DNA of 64,000 nucleotides from Alloactinosynnema sp. L-07 (GCF_900070365.1 NZ_LN850107.1:5022001-5086000); one strand, 5' to 3'; shown: positions 24,824-33,670, counted from the stretch's first letter. Numbers and translations are program-made. Notes: generated by a model not told the origin, from the letters alone.

Positions 24824-25324
24824 ATGAAGCACACCCCCATGGCCGCACGCCTGATCCTCGCCGCCGCGGCGATCTGCGTGGGCCTCGGCACCGCCGCTTG
24901 CACCGGTGACGCCAAGACCGCCGACAGCGCCGCCGGCACGACAGCGGCGGGCGAAGCCAAGACCGACAAGACCGACCCGTCCGCCACCGACGGCCCCGTC
25001 GCCACCGGCGCCCCGGCCCCGTCGTCGGTGCCCGCCGCGGCCTCGGAGCCGCCGGTCGTCCTCCCGGCGCTGCCGAAGGGCGCTCCGAAGGGCTTCCCGG
25101 TCGTCAGCGGCGGAAAGATCAACCCCGTGGCGGGCAGCGAAGGCTCATTCGTCGTCGTGGGCGAGGGCGCGGAGAAGATCCTGCGGTTCTACCGCGAGGC
25201 CCTGCCGAAGGCTGGCTACAAGATTACCGCCGACACGGAGAAGAGCGTCGACTTCGACGGCAACAGCACCAAGGGCACCGTCGCCATCGTCGGTGACTCG
25301 GTGTCGGTCACGTTCAAGGCCTGA
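24824..25324 (+). CDS. secreted lipoprotein, unknown function
   Basis: A 166-residue precursor. The signal peptide MKHTPMAARLILAAAAICVG ends in a lipobox GTAAC, so the mature protein is lipid-anchored. A Thr/Ala/Pro spacer (to about residue 80) leads to a small C-terminal domain with GSFVVVGEGAEKILRFYREA and GYKITADTEKSVDFDG, a fold often seen in periplasmic modulators. ATG 24824 has GGAG nine bases upstream. It is inserted between deoA and the DUF397/XRE pair and transcribed opposite to deoA. Confidence 0.8.
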   Translation: MKHTPMAARLILAAAAICVGLGTAACTGDAKTADSAAGTTAAGEAKTDKTDPSATDGPVATGAPAPSSVPAAASEPPVVLPALPKGAPKGFPVVSGGKINPVAGSEGSFVVVGEGAEKILRFYREALPKAGYKITADTEKSVDFDGNSTKGTVAIVGDSVSVTFKA

Positions 25325-25346
25325 TCAGGACGGCCCGTGGGTGGGC

Positions 25347-25541
25347 TCAGGCCCGCCCACGGCCGACCTGGCGAAGGAACGGATGCCAGGCCGGTTCGGG
25401 GAGGTCGAGCAGACCGCCATCAGGATTCTTGGAGTCCCGGACACCCACCTGACCGGGCACGAACGCAACCTCGACACACGACGAGTGTTCGGCGCCGCCG
25501 CTTCTGCTGGACTTCCGCCACCGTGCGTGATCAAGGTGCAT
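25347..25541 (-). CDS. DUF397 small protein
   Basis: A 64-residue protein with the DUF397 pattern: WRKSSRSGGAEHSSCVEVAF, then VGVRDSKNPDGGLLDL and a terminal WHPFLRQVGRG. Family members occur in actinomycetes beside DUF5753 XRE regulators and behave as partner or antagonist proteins in development and antibiotic control (for example near whiJ-like genes). It starts 7 bp after the XRE stop on the same strand, a typical two-gene unit. Confidence 0.85.
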   Translation of the reverse strand: MHLDHARWRKSSRSGGAEHSSCVEVAFVPGQVGVRDSKNPDGGLLDLPEPAWHPFLRQVGRGRA

Positions 25542-25548
25542 TTTTGTT

Positions 25549-26391
25549 TCACTCCCGGCTATATCGGGCTTGGTACCGCCGCAGGAACTTCACCGATTCG
25601 GCTGACGTGAGTCCTGCCTTCAGCATACCGGCGATGGACGCCTGGAACAGGCTCACGTCTTCCGACTCGTGCAGGAACATGGCCGAATTCTCGTGGTCGA
25701 TGTGGACCACCGGGGCCGTCTTAGCGAAGTGCAGGATCCCAAATCCGCCGGTGAGGCCGACATGGTGGCCGCGATCGAATGGCAGCAGGTGGATGTCGAT
25801 ATTCGGCAGCTCCGCCATTCGACACAGGTGTTCCAGTTGCGCGACCATCAACTCCGCGCTTCCGGTCGGTCTGCGAATAGCCGCCTCGTCGATGACGGCT
25901 AGATAGTGCGGGGCCCTCGCCTGAACCAGGATATCTTGGCGCCGCAGCCGGGCATCGACCAGTACCTTGATCCGATCGGCGGAAGCGCCATGCACCATCA
26001 TGACGGTGCGCATGTAGTCGACGGTCTGCAGCAGGCCCGGGACCAGGAGCATCTCGGCTTGGATGATCCGAAGAGCCATAGCCTCGAAGGCGATGAGAGT
26101 GGCGAGATGGGGGTGCAGGTTCCCGCGCCCGGTGGCAGGCCAGTGCGGTTGGTGGAGATTTCTGGCGAGATCCAGCAATCGTTCTCGCTTGGCACCCTTC
26201 ACCGAATAGACGCCCAGCAAAGTTGCGGTGTCCTCAACACTCACATCCCTGATTCCATTCTCCAGGCGGCTGATCTTCGCCAGGGAGAAACCGATCCGTT
26301 CGCTGACGTCCCGCAATGTCAGACCCGCGGCCTTGCGCAGGTCTTGGAGTTCGGCTGCCAGTCCGCGCATGCGGGCCGAGTTCGTCGTCAT
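25549..26391 (-). CDS. XRE-family regulator with DUF5753
   Basis: A 280-residue protein from ATG 26391 (MTTNSARMRG). The XRE helix-turn-helix is ELQDLRKAAGLTLRDVSERI followed by SLAKISRLENGIRDVS, and the rest is the Scr1/DUF5753 effector domain (VPGLLQTVDYMRTVM, LAVIDEAAIRRPTGS, IDIHLLPFDRG). Pairs with the DUF397 gene downstream, forming a WhiJ-like module of filamentous actinomycetes. A GTG at 26427 is an alternative start. Confidence 0.9.
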   Translation of the reverse strand: MTTNSARMRGLAAELQDLRKAAGLTLRDVSERIGFSLAKISRLENGIRDVSVEDTATLLGVYSVKGAKRERLLDLARNLHQPHWPATGRGNLHPHLATLIAFEAMALRIIQAEMLLVPGLLQTVDYMRTVMMVHGASADRIKVLVDARLRRQDILVQARAPHYLAVIDEAAIRRPTGSAELMVAQLEHLCRMAELPNIDIHLLPFDRGHHVGLTGGFGILHFAKTAPVVHIDHENSAMFLHESEDVSLFQASIAGMLKAGLTSAESVKFLRRYQARYSRE

Positions 26392-26489
26392 GGCTACAGT
26401 TTCCAGCCAGGCAAGGAATTCGGCCACCGCGAGATGTGATCATATGTTCCCCCTTGGGCAAGTCCATTCTGGACGCCACCGTTATCCCC

Positions 26490-26777
26490 ATGCAGATCAA
26501 GGGTCTGACCCACCCGTACACGGGAACCACCGCCTGCTCCCGCCTGTACGCCCACGGCCACACCTTCCGCTGGGCCAAAGGAGACCGCTACATCGCCGTC
26601 TTCCGAGGAACCTGCGTAGAACAACGCCGCTACTTCATCCTCAAAGACGAACTCCCGCGCCCAGTCCTCGAAGGACCCCAACCCCTCGCCGACGCCATTC
26701 CCGTCCACCACGGCGACTGGTCCGACGACGATCTCCTGCGCCGCTTCGCCGACGCGTGGGCGACCAAGCGTGGGTGA
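26490..26777 (+). CDS. small hypothetical protein near XRE/DUF397 pair
   Basis: A 95-residue soluble protein beginning MQIKGLTHPYTGTTACSRLY, with FRWAKGDRYIAVFRGTCVEQ and a C-terminal HHGDWSDDDLLRRFADAW. No domain name can be assigned. It is divergent from the XRE gene and overlaps the next gene by 8 bases, suggesting a small operon possibly controlled by the XRE protein. Confidence 0.65.
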   Translation: MQIKGLTHPYTGTTACSRLYAHGHTFRWAKGDRYIAVFRGTCVEQRRYFILKDELPRPVLEGPQPLADAIPVHHGDWSDDDLLRRFADAWATKRG

Positions 26778-27054
26778 GCATCTGACACTCGAACAGCACG
26801 ATCTCGTCACCATGCTTGTGCTGCTGCGCAACAAGATCAGCGAACTCGTGGTCCGCGCGACCACCGAGGGGCCGGACGGCTGCCCGTGGGACGAGTTGTC
26901 CCACATCCTCTTCCAAGCCGCGACGCTGTGTCAGGCCGAGGTGGTCATCCCGGCAGGTGATCCGGGCCGAACGCGTCCGGAAGAACCTCCGACATCGGCT
27001 TCGGGCCGGACGGAGTGTCCACCAGACACTCCAGGCCACCGTGTTCGAAGATGA
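26770..27054 (+). CDS. small hypothetical protein overlapping cdd 3' end
   Basis: The frame starts at GTG 26770 inside the preceding gene and encodes 94 residues; only about the first 58 (HLTLEQHDLVTMLVLLRNKI through ILFQAATLCQAEVV) look like folded protein. The last third is antisense to the 3' end of cdd (110-base convergent overlap) and is low-complexity, so the end may be poorly conserved. Translational coupling to the 26490 gene supports it being real. Confidence 0.5.
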   Translation: MGEHLTLEQHDLVTMLVLLRNKISELVVRATTEGPDGCPWDELSHILFQAATLCQAEVVIPAGDPGRTRPEEPPTSASGRTECPPDTPGHRVRR

Positions 27055-27331
27055 TCTGACGGCACGACCCGCACGGCATCAGCAACTCCCCCGTCCCGCT
27101 GCGGCACGCGACCGCCACAAGGCTGCCGCCCCCGGAGATATGCAGCTGCCCGGCCATGGTGCCTTCGGCGCACATGCCGACGCCATAGGCGGCGTTCTCC
27201 ACATTGCAACCAGTGATTATCCGACCGTCGTCGACCACCGCCGCCGCGCCCACCGACAGCCCCGAATAGGGGCAGTAGGCGGACGCGGCGGCCTTGACGG
27301 CCGCTTCGCGGAGTGCGTCCCAGTCGATCAT
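26945..27331 (-). CDS. cdd: cytidine deaminase
   Basis: Deaminates cytidine/deoxycytidine to uridine/deoxyuridine. The 128-residue homotetrameric type: YCPYSGLSVGAAA, zinc/catalytic motif NAAYGVGMCAEGTM (CAE) and the second zinc motif PCGSCRQII. It starts in a 4-base overlap with the end of the nupQ-type permease gene, so uptake and deamination are in one operon. The 3' end is overlapped by an opposite-strand small ORF. Confidence 0.95.
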   Translation of the reverse strand: MIDWDALREAAVKAAASAYCPYSGLSVGAAAVVDDGRIITGCNVENAAYGVGMCAEGTMAGQLHISGGGSLVAVACRSGTGELLMPCGSCRQIIFEHGGLECLVDTPSGPKPMSEVLPDAFGPDHLPG

Positions 27332-28584
27332 TTGCCCTCGCCTCGTCGGTAGACCTCGCCGACCGCTCGCGGTATGCGCAATCGCTGTGATGCCAAGGCG
27401 AGCACCAGCAGTGTCACCACGTATGGCGCGGCGCCGACCAGTTCGGGTGGGACCTCGTCGCTGCTGAAGTACCACCAGCCGAACAGGACACCGATCGCGG
27501 CGGCGACCCCTGACAAGACATTGTGGCCGTTGCGGTACTGGATGACGGCGACCACGATCAGCGCGATGCCCAGCAACAACAGGAGCGCGTGCACGGCGGT
27601 GGAACCCCGCAACGCCAACGCGTCGGTGTAGCCGAAGAGGCCCGCGCCTGTGGCCAAGCCCGCGGGCCGCCAGTTGCCGAAGATCATCGCGGCGAGGCCG
27701 ATGAAGCCTCGGCCACCGGTCTGTCCGTCGCGGAACTGGCCCGAGCTGATGGCGAGGAACGCGCCGCCCAGACCCGCGAAGGCGCCGGAGCCGACGACCG
27801 CGTAGTACTTGTATTTGTAGACGTTGACGCCCAGCGACTCGGCCGCGATCGGGGCTTCGCCGCAGGACCGCAGGCGCAGGCCGAACGGGGTGCGCCACAG
27901 GACGTACACCGTGCCGATGATCAGCAGCGCGGCGAAGATGGACAGCAGCGACACCTCGGTCAGCAGCCCGCGCAGGATTCCGGCCAGGTCGGACAGGAAG
28001 AACCAGCGTTTGGCCTCCAAGTCGCCCAGTACATCCGCGAGGCCGGGGACCGAGACCTTGGCTGCGTCCTCGACGCGGGGCGACTGCTTCTGGCCGCCGC
28101 CGGGGGCGTTGGCGAAGTAGAGCTTGGACAGGAACAGCGCGGCGGCAGGTGCCAACAGGTTGACCGCGACACCGGAGATGATGTGGTCGACTCCGAAGGT
28201 CACCGTCGCGATGGCGTGCAGCAGGCCGCCGAAGATGCCGAGCAGGAGTCCGAACGCGACACCGGCCCACGGACCCCACTGGTAGCCCGCGTATCCGGCG
28301 CCGAAGGTGCCCAGGACCATCATGCCTTCGAGGCCGATGTTGATCACGCCAGAACGTTCCGACCAGAGCCCGGCCAGCGCGGCCATCGCGATCGGGACGG
28401 CGGCGGTGATCGCGGCCTGGACCGTGCCCGCCGACGTCAGATCGGTCGCTCCGGCCAGCACGCGGACCAGCGACAACACGAGCAGTCCGACGACCACCGC
28501 GATCAGGTAGACCATCGGCGAGAACTTGCGTCCGCGCTTGGCGGGCGCCGTCTGCATCCCTACCGTGAGACCCCCGGCGCTCAT
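27328..28584 (-). CDS. nucleoside ABC transporter permease (NupQ/YufQ-like)
   Basis: A 418-residue BPD_transp_2-type inner-membrane permease with about ten hydrophobic segments. The conserved GVINIGLEGMMVLGTFGAGY and LRSCGEAPIAAESLGVNVYKYK loops are typical of the BMP-family nucleoside importers. Forms a heterodimer with the 28581 permease; genes overlap by 4 bases on both sides. The central loop (residues about 165-200) is longer than in Bacillus YufQ. Confidence 0.92.
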   Translation of the reverse strand: MSAGGLTVGMQTAPAKRGRKFSPMVYLIAVVVGLLVLSLVRVLAGATDLTSAGTVQAAITAAVPIAMAALAGLWSERSGVINIGLEGMMVLGTFGAGYAGYQWGPWAGVAFGLLLGIFGGLLHAIATVTFGVDHIISGVAVNLLAPAAALFLSKLYFANAPGGGQKQSPRVEDAAKVSVPGLADVLGDLEAKRWFFLSDLAGILRGLLTEVSLLSIFAALLIIGTVYVLWRTPFGLRLRSCGEAPIAAESLGVNVYKYKYYAVVGSGAFAGLGGAFLAISSGQFRDGQTGGRGFIGLAAMIFGNWRPAGLATGAGLFGYTDALALRGSTAVHALLLLLGIALIVVAVIQYRNGHNVLSGVAAAIGVLFGWWYFSSDEVPPELVGAAPYVVTLLVLALASQRLRIPRAVGEVYRRGEGK

Positions 28585-29699
28585 GCCGACACCTCTTCCA
28601 GGGTCTTGGTGCGGCCGAGGGCACGGCCGACTTCACGCTGCTCGGCCGCCACTCGGTACCGGCGGACCAGCTCGTAGGCGATGACCACCGAAAGCACGAT
28701 CACACCCTGCATGATCAGCACGATCTCGCGCGGGATGCCCGCGACGTCCAGCGAGTTCGCGGTGTTGTCCAGGAAGCCCCAGAGCAGCGCCGCGACCGCC
28801 ATGCCGATCGGATGGTTCCGGCCGAGCAGGGCCACGGCGATGCCGGTGAACCCGATGCCCGCCGGGAAGTCCAGCGCGTAGGAGTACGACGAGCCGAGCA
28901 GCTGCGGCATGCCGACCAGGCCCGCGACCGCACCGGAGATGAGCATCGAGTAGACGACCATCTTCTTCACGCTCACTCCGCTGGCCACCGCCGCCGACTC
29001 CGACAGGCCGGTCGCCTTCAGCTCGAAGCCGAACCGGGTGCGGGAGAGCACGAACCAGTAGAGGAATCCGACCACCAGCGCCAGGAACACCAGGCCGAAG
29101 ATCTTCGAGGACGAGCCCTCGACGGTGATGCCGGTGACCTGGCCGCCCGCGTCGATCGGGCGGGTGCTGATGTTGTTGCTGCCCGGCACGTTCTCGGCCA
29201 GGCGGGCGGGGTTGAGCAGGTAGGACACCAGGTACGTGGCGATGGCGTTGAGCATGATCGTCGAGATGACCTCGCTGACCCCGCGCGTGACCTTGAGCAG
29301 CGCGGCCAGCCCGGACCAGGCGGCACCGACCAGCATCGCCGCGACGATCGTCATGGTGACGCGAATGAAGGACGGAATGCCCTCCATGAACGCCGCGCCC
29401 GCCAGCGTCGCCGACAGCATCGCCGCGAGGCGGTACTGGCCGTCGACACCGATGTTGAACAGCTTCATCTTGAAGCCGACGGCGACCGCGACGGCGGCCA
29501 GGTAGTACGTCGTCGCCGTGTTGAGGGAGTTGACCAGGGTCCGGGGGCGCTGGGCGGCGGTCGACATGGCGTCGACCGTGTCGACCGGCGAGTGCGAGGT
29601 GACCAGCAAGATCACCGCGCAGAGGCCCGTCGCGAAGATCAACGCGCCTAGCGGGGCCGCCAGGCCCAGCAGGATCGCACGGGGGGTCAGCCTGTTCAT
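28581..29699 (-). CDS. nucleoside ABC transporter permease (NupP/YufP-like)
   Basis: A 372-residue permease of the same superfamily: FNIGVDGQYRLAAMLSATLA, TRGVSEVISTIMLNAIATYL and LKATGLSESAAVASGVSVKK match the YufP side of nucleoside importers. Overlaps the ATPase gene by one base and the second permease by four, so subunit synthesis is coupled. Confidence 0.92.
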   Translation of the reverse strand: MNRLTPRAILLGLAAPLGALIFATGLCAVILLVTSHSPVDTVDAMSTAAQRPRTLVNSLNTATTYYLAAVAVAVGFKMKLFNIGVDGQYRLAAMLSATLAGAAFMEGIPSFIRVTMTIVAAMLVGAAWSGLAALLKVTRGVSEVISTIMLNAIATYLVSYLLNPARLAENVPGSNNISTRPIDAGGQVTGITVEGSSSKIFGLVFLALVVGFLYWFVLSRTRFGFELKATGLSESAAVASGVSVKKMVVYSMLISGAVAGLVGMPQLLGSSYSYALDFPAGIGFTGIAVALLGRNHPIGMAVAALLWGFLDNTANSLDVAGIPREIVLIMQGVIVLSVVIAYELVRRYRVAAEQREVGRALGRTKTLEEVSA

Positions 29700-31249
29700 C
29701 AGTCCTCACTCCCCGCGCCGGTCATCGCCGAGCCGAGTTCCTGTGGGGTGACCGTCGCCGGGTCGTACCGGCCCGCGAGCCTGCCGCGCAGAATGACCGT
29801 CACCGTGTCGGACATGCCGATCAGCTCCTCCAGGTCCGCCGAGATCAGCAGCACCGCGAGCTGGTTGGCCCTGGCGTTGCGCACGTGGTCCCAGATCGCG
29901 GCCTGCGCGCCGACGTCGACGCCGCGGGTCGGGTGGGAGGCGATCAGCACCACCGGGGACCCGCTCATCTCGCGGCCGACGATGAGTTTCTGCTGGTTGC
30001 CACCCGACAGGGCCGAGGCGTGGACCTCGATGCTCGGGGTGCGCACGTCGTACTCCTCGACGATGCGGCGCGTGTCGGCTCGGGCGCCCGCACGGTCGAG
30101 CAGCGGACCGCGGACGCTGGGGCCGCGGGTCTGGTGGCCGAGGATGCGGTTCTCCCAGAGGGTCGCCTCCAGCAGCACGCCCTGACGGTGCCGGTCCTCG
30201 GGGATGTAGCCCATGCCCGCCTCGCGGCGGTCCTTGGTCGAGGTCTTGCTGATGTCGGCGCCCGCCAGGTGAACCGAGCCCGACGCGAGCGGACGGATGC
30301 CCATCAGCGCCTCGACCAGTTCGGCCTGGCCGTTGCCCTCGACGCCCGCGATGCCCAGGACCTCGCCGGCGTGGATGGTGAACGACACGTCATCGAGCAC
30401 GCGGCGGCCGTCGGCGCTGGTCACGGTCAGGCCGCGGGCCTCAAGGACCGGGCGGTCGGTGACCGTGGACTCACGCAGCTCGGGGACCGGGAGAGCGCTG
30501 CCGACCATCAGCTCGGCCAGCTTGCGCGCGGTGACGTCCTTGGGCAGCACGCTGGCCACCGTGGTCCCCCGGCGCATGACGGTGATCTCGTCGGCGACCG
30601 ACAGCACCTCGTCCAGCTTGTGCGAGATGAAGAGGATGGTCAGGCCCTCGGCCTTGAGTTCGCGCAGGTTGCCGAACAGCTCATCGACCTCCTGCGGGAC
30701 CAGCACGGCGGTCGGCTCGTCCAGGATCAGCGTCCGGGCGCCGCGGTAGAGAACCTTGAGGATCTCCACCCGCTGCCGCTGGCCGACGCCGAGGTCGTCG
30801 ACGAGGTCGTCGGGGTCGATGTTCAGGCCGTAGTTGTCGGAGATCTCGCGGATGCGGTTCCGCGCGGCGCCGAAGTCCAAACCGATGCCCGACCGGGGCT
30901 CGCCGCCGAGGACGACGTTCTCCAGCACGGTCAGGTTGTCGGCCAGCATGAAGTGCTGGTGGACCATGCCGATACCCGCCCTGATGGCGTCGGCGGGCGA
31001 GGTGAACACGACCGGGTGACCGTCGACCGCGATGGTGCCCTCATCGGGACGCTGCATCCCGTAGAGGATCTTCATCAGGGTGGACTTCCCGGCGCCGTTC
31101 TCGCCGACCAGGGCGTGCACAGTGCCCGCCCGGACCGCGATGTTGACGTCGGAGTTGGCGATCACGCCGGGAAACCGCTTGGTGATCCCGCTCAGCTCGA
31201 CGGTAGGGGCAGGATCGCTGCCCGCCGCCCGCGGTGGCTCCGTTGACAC
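29699..31249 (-). CDS. nucleoside ABC transporter ATPase, two nucleotide-binding domains (NupO/YufO-like)
   Basis: A 516-residue tandem-NBD ATPase. NBD1 has Walker A GENGAGKST, a modified signature LGVGQRQRVEIL and Walker B LILDEPTAVL. NBD2 has a degenerate Walker A (GVEGNGQAELVEA), signature LSGGNQQKLIVGRE and ASHPTRGVDVGA, the normal asymmetry of RbsA/YufO-type transporters. GTG start 31249 with AAGGA upstream. A strong hairpin separates it from the solute-binding-protein gene. Confidence 0.93.
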   Translation of the reverse strand: MSTEPPRAAGSDPAPTVELSGITKRFPGVIANSDVNIAVRAGTVHALVGENGAGKSTLMKILYGMQRPDEGTIAVDGHPVVFTSPADAIRAGIGMVHQHFMLADNLTVLENVVLGGEPRSGIGLDFGAARNRIREISDNYGLNIDPDDLVDDLGVGQRQRVEILKVLYRGARTLILDEPTAVLVPQEVDELFGNLRELKAEGLTILFISHKLDEVLSVADEITVMRRGTTVASVLPKDVTARKLAELMVGSALPVPELRESTVTDRPVLEARGLTVTSADGRRVLDDVSFTIHAGEVLGIAGVEGNGQAELVEALMGIRPLASGSVHLAGADISKTSTKDRREAGMGYIPEDRHRQGVLLEATLWENRILGHQTRGPSVRGPLLDRAGARADTRRIVEEYDVRTPSIEVHASALSGGNQQKLIVGREMSGSPVVLIASHPTRGVDVGAQAAIWDHVRNARANQLAVLLISADLEELIGMSDTVTVILRGRLAGRYDPATVTPQELGSAMTGAGSED

Positions 31250-31305
31250 GGCCGAATCCTTCGATCGAGGGACTGGGGTTGCTGTGCCTCACGCGGCTGG
31301 GATGC

Positions 31306-31353
31306 TGCCACGGGCCTGGGACCCGCGTCTCGCGGTCTCCCAGGCCCGTGGCA
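31306..31353 (-). terminator. strong hairpin between bmpA and the transporter genes
   Basis: 16-bp perfect arms (31306-31321 and 31338-31353, TGCCACGGGCCTGGGA and complement) with an inner CCGCG-TCT-CGCGG stem. Placed between the abundant binding-protein gene and the transporter subunits of the same operon, it probably acts as a partial terminator or mRNA 3' stabiliser, giving more binding protein than transporter. Confidence 0.85.
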
Positions 31354-31368
31354 CAGCCCATTCCGTCC

Positions 31369-32430
31369 TTACTTGGCGGCCGGAACCTTGATCTCGCCGG
31401 AGACGATCTTGGCCTTGTACTCGTCGAGCTTGGCCTTGATGTCGTCGACCTTCCCACCGCTGACGGAGTAGGAGACGCCGCCCTGCTTGAGGTCGTAGAT
31501 CGTCACCCCCGACTTGAAGGTGTTGTCCTTGACCGACTTGATGAAGTCGAACACCGCGACATCGACGTTCTTGACCATCGACGTGATGATGATGTCCTTC
31601 ACGTCGGCCAGCGACGGCAGGTTGTACTGGTCGGAGTCGACACCGATACCCAGCTTGCCCTTGGCCTTGGCCGCCTTGAACGCGCCGTTGCCGGAACCAC
31701 CGGCGGCGGCGTAGACGACGTCGACACCCGCGTCGAACATGCCGTTCGCGGCGGTCTCACCCTTGGCCGGGTCGTTGAAGCCGGTGAAGTCCGGCGGCTG
31801 GGTCAGGTACTTGGCGTCCACCGTGGCGTCGGGCTTGGCTGCCTTGACACCGGCGGTGAAGCCCGCCTCGAACTTCTGGATCAGCGGAACGTTCACGCCG
31901 CCGATGAAGCCGACCTTGCCGGTCGTGCTCTTCAGCGCCGCGGCCGCACCGACCAGGAACGAGCCCTCGTGCTCGGCGAACACCAGGTTGCCGACGTTGG
32001 CGGCCTTGGGGGCCTCACTGTCGATGATGGCGAACTTGATGTCCTTGTAGTCGCCCGCGACCTTCTCGACCGACTTCTCGTAGGCGAAGCCGACGGCGAT
32101 GATCGGGTTGAAGCCGCCATCGGCCAGCTGGCGCAGCCGGTCTTCCTTCTGCGCGTCGGTCTCGCCCGCGGCGGCCTCGAGTTCCTTGATCTCGACACCG
32201 AACTCGGACTTGGCCTTGTCGAGCCCACGCGCGGCCGAGTCGTTGAACGACTGGTCGCCACGGCCACCGATGTCGTAGGCCAGGCCGACCTTGACACTGG
32301 ATGCCGGCTTGGTGGCACCCGTGGTGGCACCGCTTCCGGATCCGGTGCCGGTGTCCCCGCCGCAACCCGCCAGGCCAAGGCCCAGCGCAAGCAGCCCCGC
32401 AGCGAGACTAACTCCTCGCATTCGGCGCAA
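31369..32430 (-). CDS. BMP-family nucleoside-binding lipoprotein
   Basis: A 353-residue substrate-binding lipoprotein: signal GVSLAAGLLALGLGLAGC with lipobox LAGC, a Gly/Ser/Thr spacer, then the PnrA/Med-type domain (VGLAYDIGGRGDQSFND, ADGGFNPIIAVGFAY, VGFIGGVNVPLIQKFEAGF, IITSMVKNVDVAVFDFI). The TTG at 32430 is the likely start (7-nt spacing from GGAGAAAG); the ATG three codons later is the alternative. Binds nucleosides for NupOPQ. First gene of the leftward operon ending in cdd. Confidence 0.92.
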   Translation of the reverse strand: MRRMRGVSLAAGLLALGLGLAGCGGDTGTGSGSGATTGATKPASSVKVGLAYDIGGRGDQSFNDSAARGLDKAKSEFGVEIKELEAAAGETDAQKEDRLRQLADGGFNPIIAVGFAYEKSVEKVAGDYKDIKFAIIDSEAPKAANVGNLVFAEHEGSFLVGAAAALKSTTGKVGFIGGVNVPLIQKFEAGFTAGVKAAKPDATVDAKYLTQPPDFTGFNDPAKGETAANGMFDAGVDVVYAAAGGSGNGAFKAAKAKGKLGIGVDSDQYNLPSLADVKDIIITSMVKNVDVAVFDFIKSVKDNTFKSGVTIYDLKQGGVSYSVSGGKVDDIKAKLDEYKAKIVSGEIKVPAAK

Positions 32431-32797
32431 GGCTTTCTCCTTCCGAGATTGTCGCGCCCGGGATGACCGGATCGCGATGGCTATTCGCAGGAAGGTACTC
32501 CCCGGTACGGCTCGCGCACCCTCAGCGCGCGGGCCGTGACCCAATCGTTTGCGTTAACTGTGAAGACTCACCAAGAGTAATGGCGGTCACACGCAGCGCG
32601 TCGCGAGTGGACCGCCCTCACCGTGGTCGCGGGGCCATTGTGCGCGGCGGCGGGCGTGTCTCGTCTGTCACAGAGAGGATCCGCGCGTTGGGTGCGGTCC
32701 CCGCTGCGGGGCTAGCATCCGCTCAGACCAAAGTCCAGGCCGCCGTCCACGACAGACCCCGGCTGGGACGTTCCAAAGACATCGGAGGCCGTCCACC
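32431..32797. promoter_or_regulatory. divergent control region between nucleoside importer and sdhCDAB
   Basis: 367 bp without a gene. It must hold the leftward promoter for the bmpA-cdd operon and the rightward promoter for sdhC. An AT-rich word TTTGCGTTAACTGTGAAG around 32547-32564 is the best candidate regulatory patch; no clear palindrome or riboswitch was seen. Confidence 0.6.
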
Positions 32798-33223
32798 GTG
32801 TCCGACACGGCCAGCGCCACGCAAGTGGCCCGTGGATCCCGCCGCACCGGGACGCTCTACCGGGGAGACCCGGGAATGTGGTCCTGGGTGGCGCACCGCA
32901 TCACCGGCGTGCTCACCTTCTTCTTCCTCTTCGCGCACGTGCTGGACACCGCCCTGGTGCGGGTCTCGCCCAACGCGTACGACGAGATCATCGAGACCTA
33001 CAAGACCCCGATCGTGAACCTCATCGAGGTCGGCCTGGTCGGCGCCGTGCTCTATCACGCGCTCAACGGCATCCGGGTCATGCTGGTCGACTTCTGGGAG
33101 AAAGGCGCGCGCTACCAGAAGCAGATGCTGTGGACGATCCTCGGCCTCTGGGTCCTGGTGATGATCCCCGGCACCTACTTCATGCTCGTGCGCACCGTGA
33201 CCGAGATGTTCGGGGGCCACTGA
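32798..33223 (+). CDS. sdhC: succinate dehydrogenase cytochrome b556 subunit
   Basis: A 141-residue membrane anchor with three helices: VAHRITGVLTFFFLFAHVLD carries a haem-ligand His, followed by GLVGAVLYHALNGIRVMLVD and the last span LGLWVLVMIPGTYFMLV. GTG 32798 with CGGAGG upstream. First gene of sdhCDAB; complex II of the respiratory chain and TCA cycle. Confidence 0.94.
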   Translation: MSDTASATQVARGSRRTGTLYRGDPGMWSWVAHRITGVLTFFFLFAHVLDTALVRVSPNAYDEIIETYKTPIVNLIEVGLVGAVLYHALNGIRVMLVDFWEKGARYQKQMLWTILGLWVLVMIPGTYFMLVRTVTEMFGGH

Positions 33224-33224
33224 G

Positions 33225-33656
33225 ATGTCAAAACCGACTCTGACTGTGTCTCCCGCTCTGGACAAGCCCCGCGCGCCGCGTAGGCCCGCTGCGCGCCGCA
33301 GCAACTTCGAGATGGTCAGCTGGCTGTTCATGCGCATCTCGGGCATGGCGCTGGTGGTGCTGGTGCTGGGCCACCTGTTCATCATGAACATCCTCGACGA
33401 CGGCGTGCACCGAATCAATTTCGCTTTCGTCGCGGGTCGCTGGTCGAGCCCGTTCTGGCAGTTCTGGGACCTGTCGATGCTGTGGCTCGCCGAGATCCAC
33501 GGCGGCAACGGCCTGCGCACGATCATCAATGACTACGCGCGCAAGGACACCACCCGGTTCTGGCTGAAGATCATGCTCTACGTGTCCATGGTGCTGATCC
33601 TTGCGCTCGGCTCGTACGTGATCTTCACCTTCGACCCGAACATCCGCGCGGACTAG
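33225..33656 (+). CDS. sdhD: succinate dehydrogenase hydrophobic membrane anchor
   Basis: A 143-residue three-helix anchor: WLFMRISGMALVVLVLGHLF with the second haem-ligand His, LAEIHGGNGLRTIINDYARK and a final span MLYVSMVLILALGSYVIFTF. Starts 2 bp after sdhC stop. Basic N-terminus (KPRAPRRPAARR) stays cytosolic. Confidence 0.94.
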   Translation: MSKPTLTVSPALDKPRAPRRPAARRSNFEMVSWLFMRISGMALVVLVLGHLFIMNILDDGVHRINFAFVAGRWSSPFWQFWDLSMLWLAEIHGGNGLRTIINDYARKDTTRFWLKIMLYVSMVLILALGSYVIFTFDPNIRAD

Positions 33657-33670
33657 GACGGCGAACTCCC

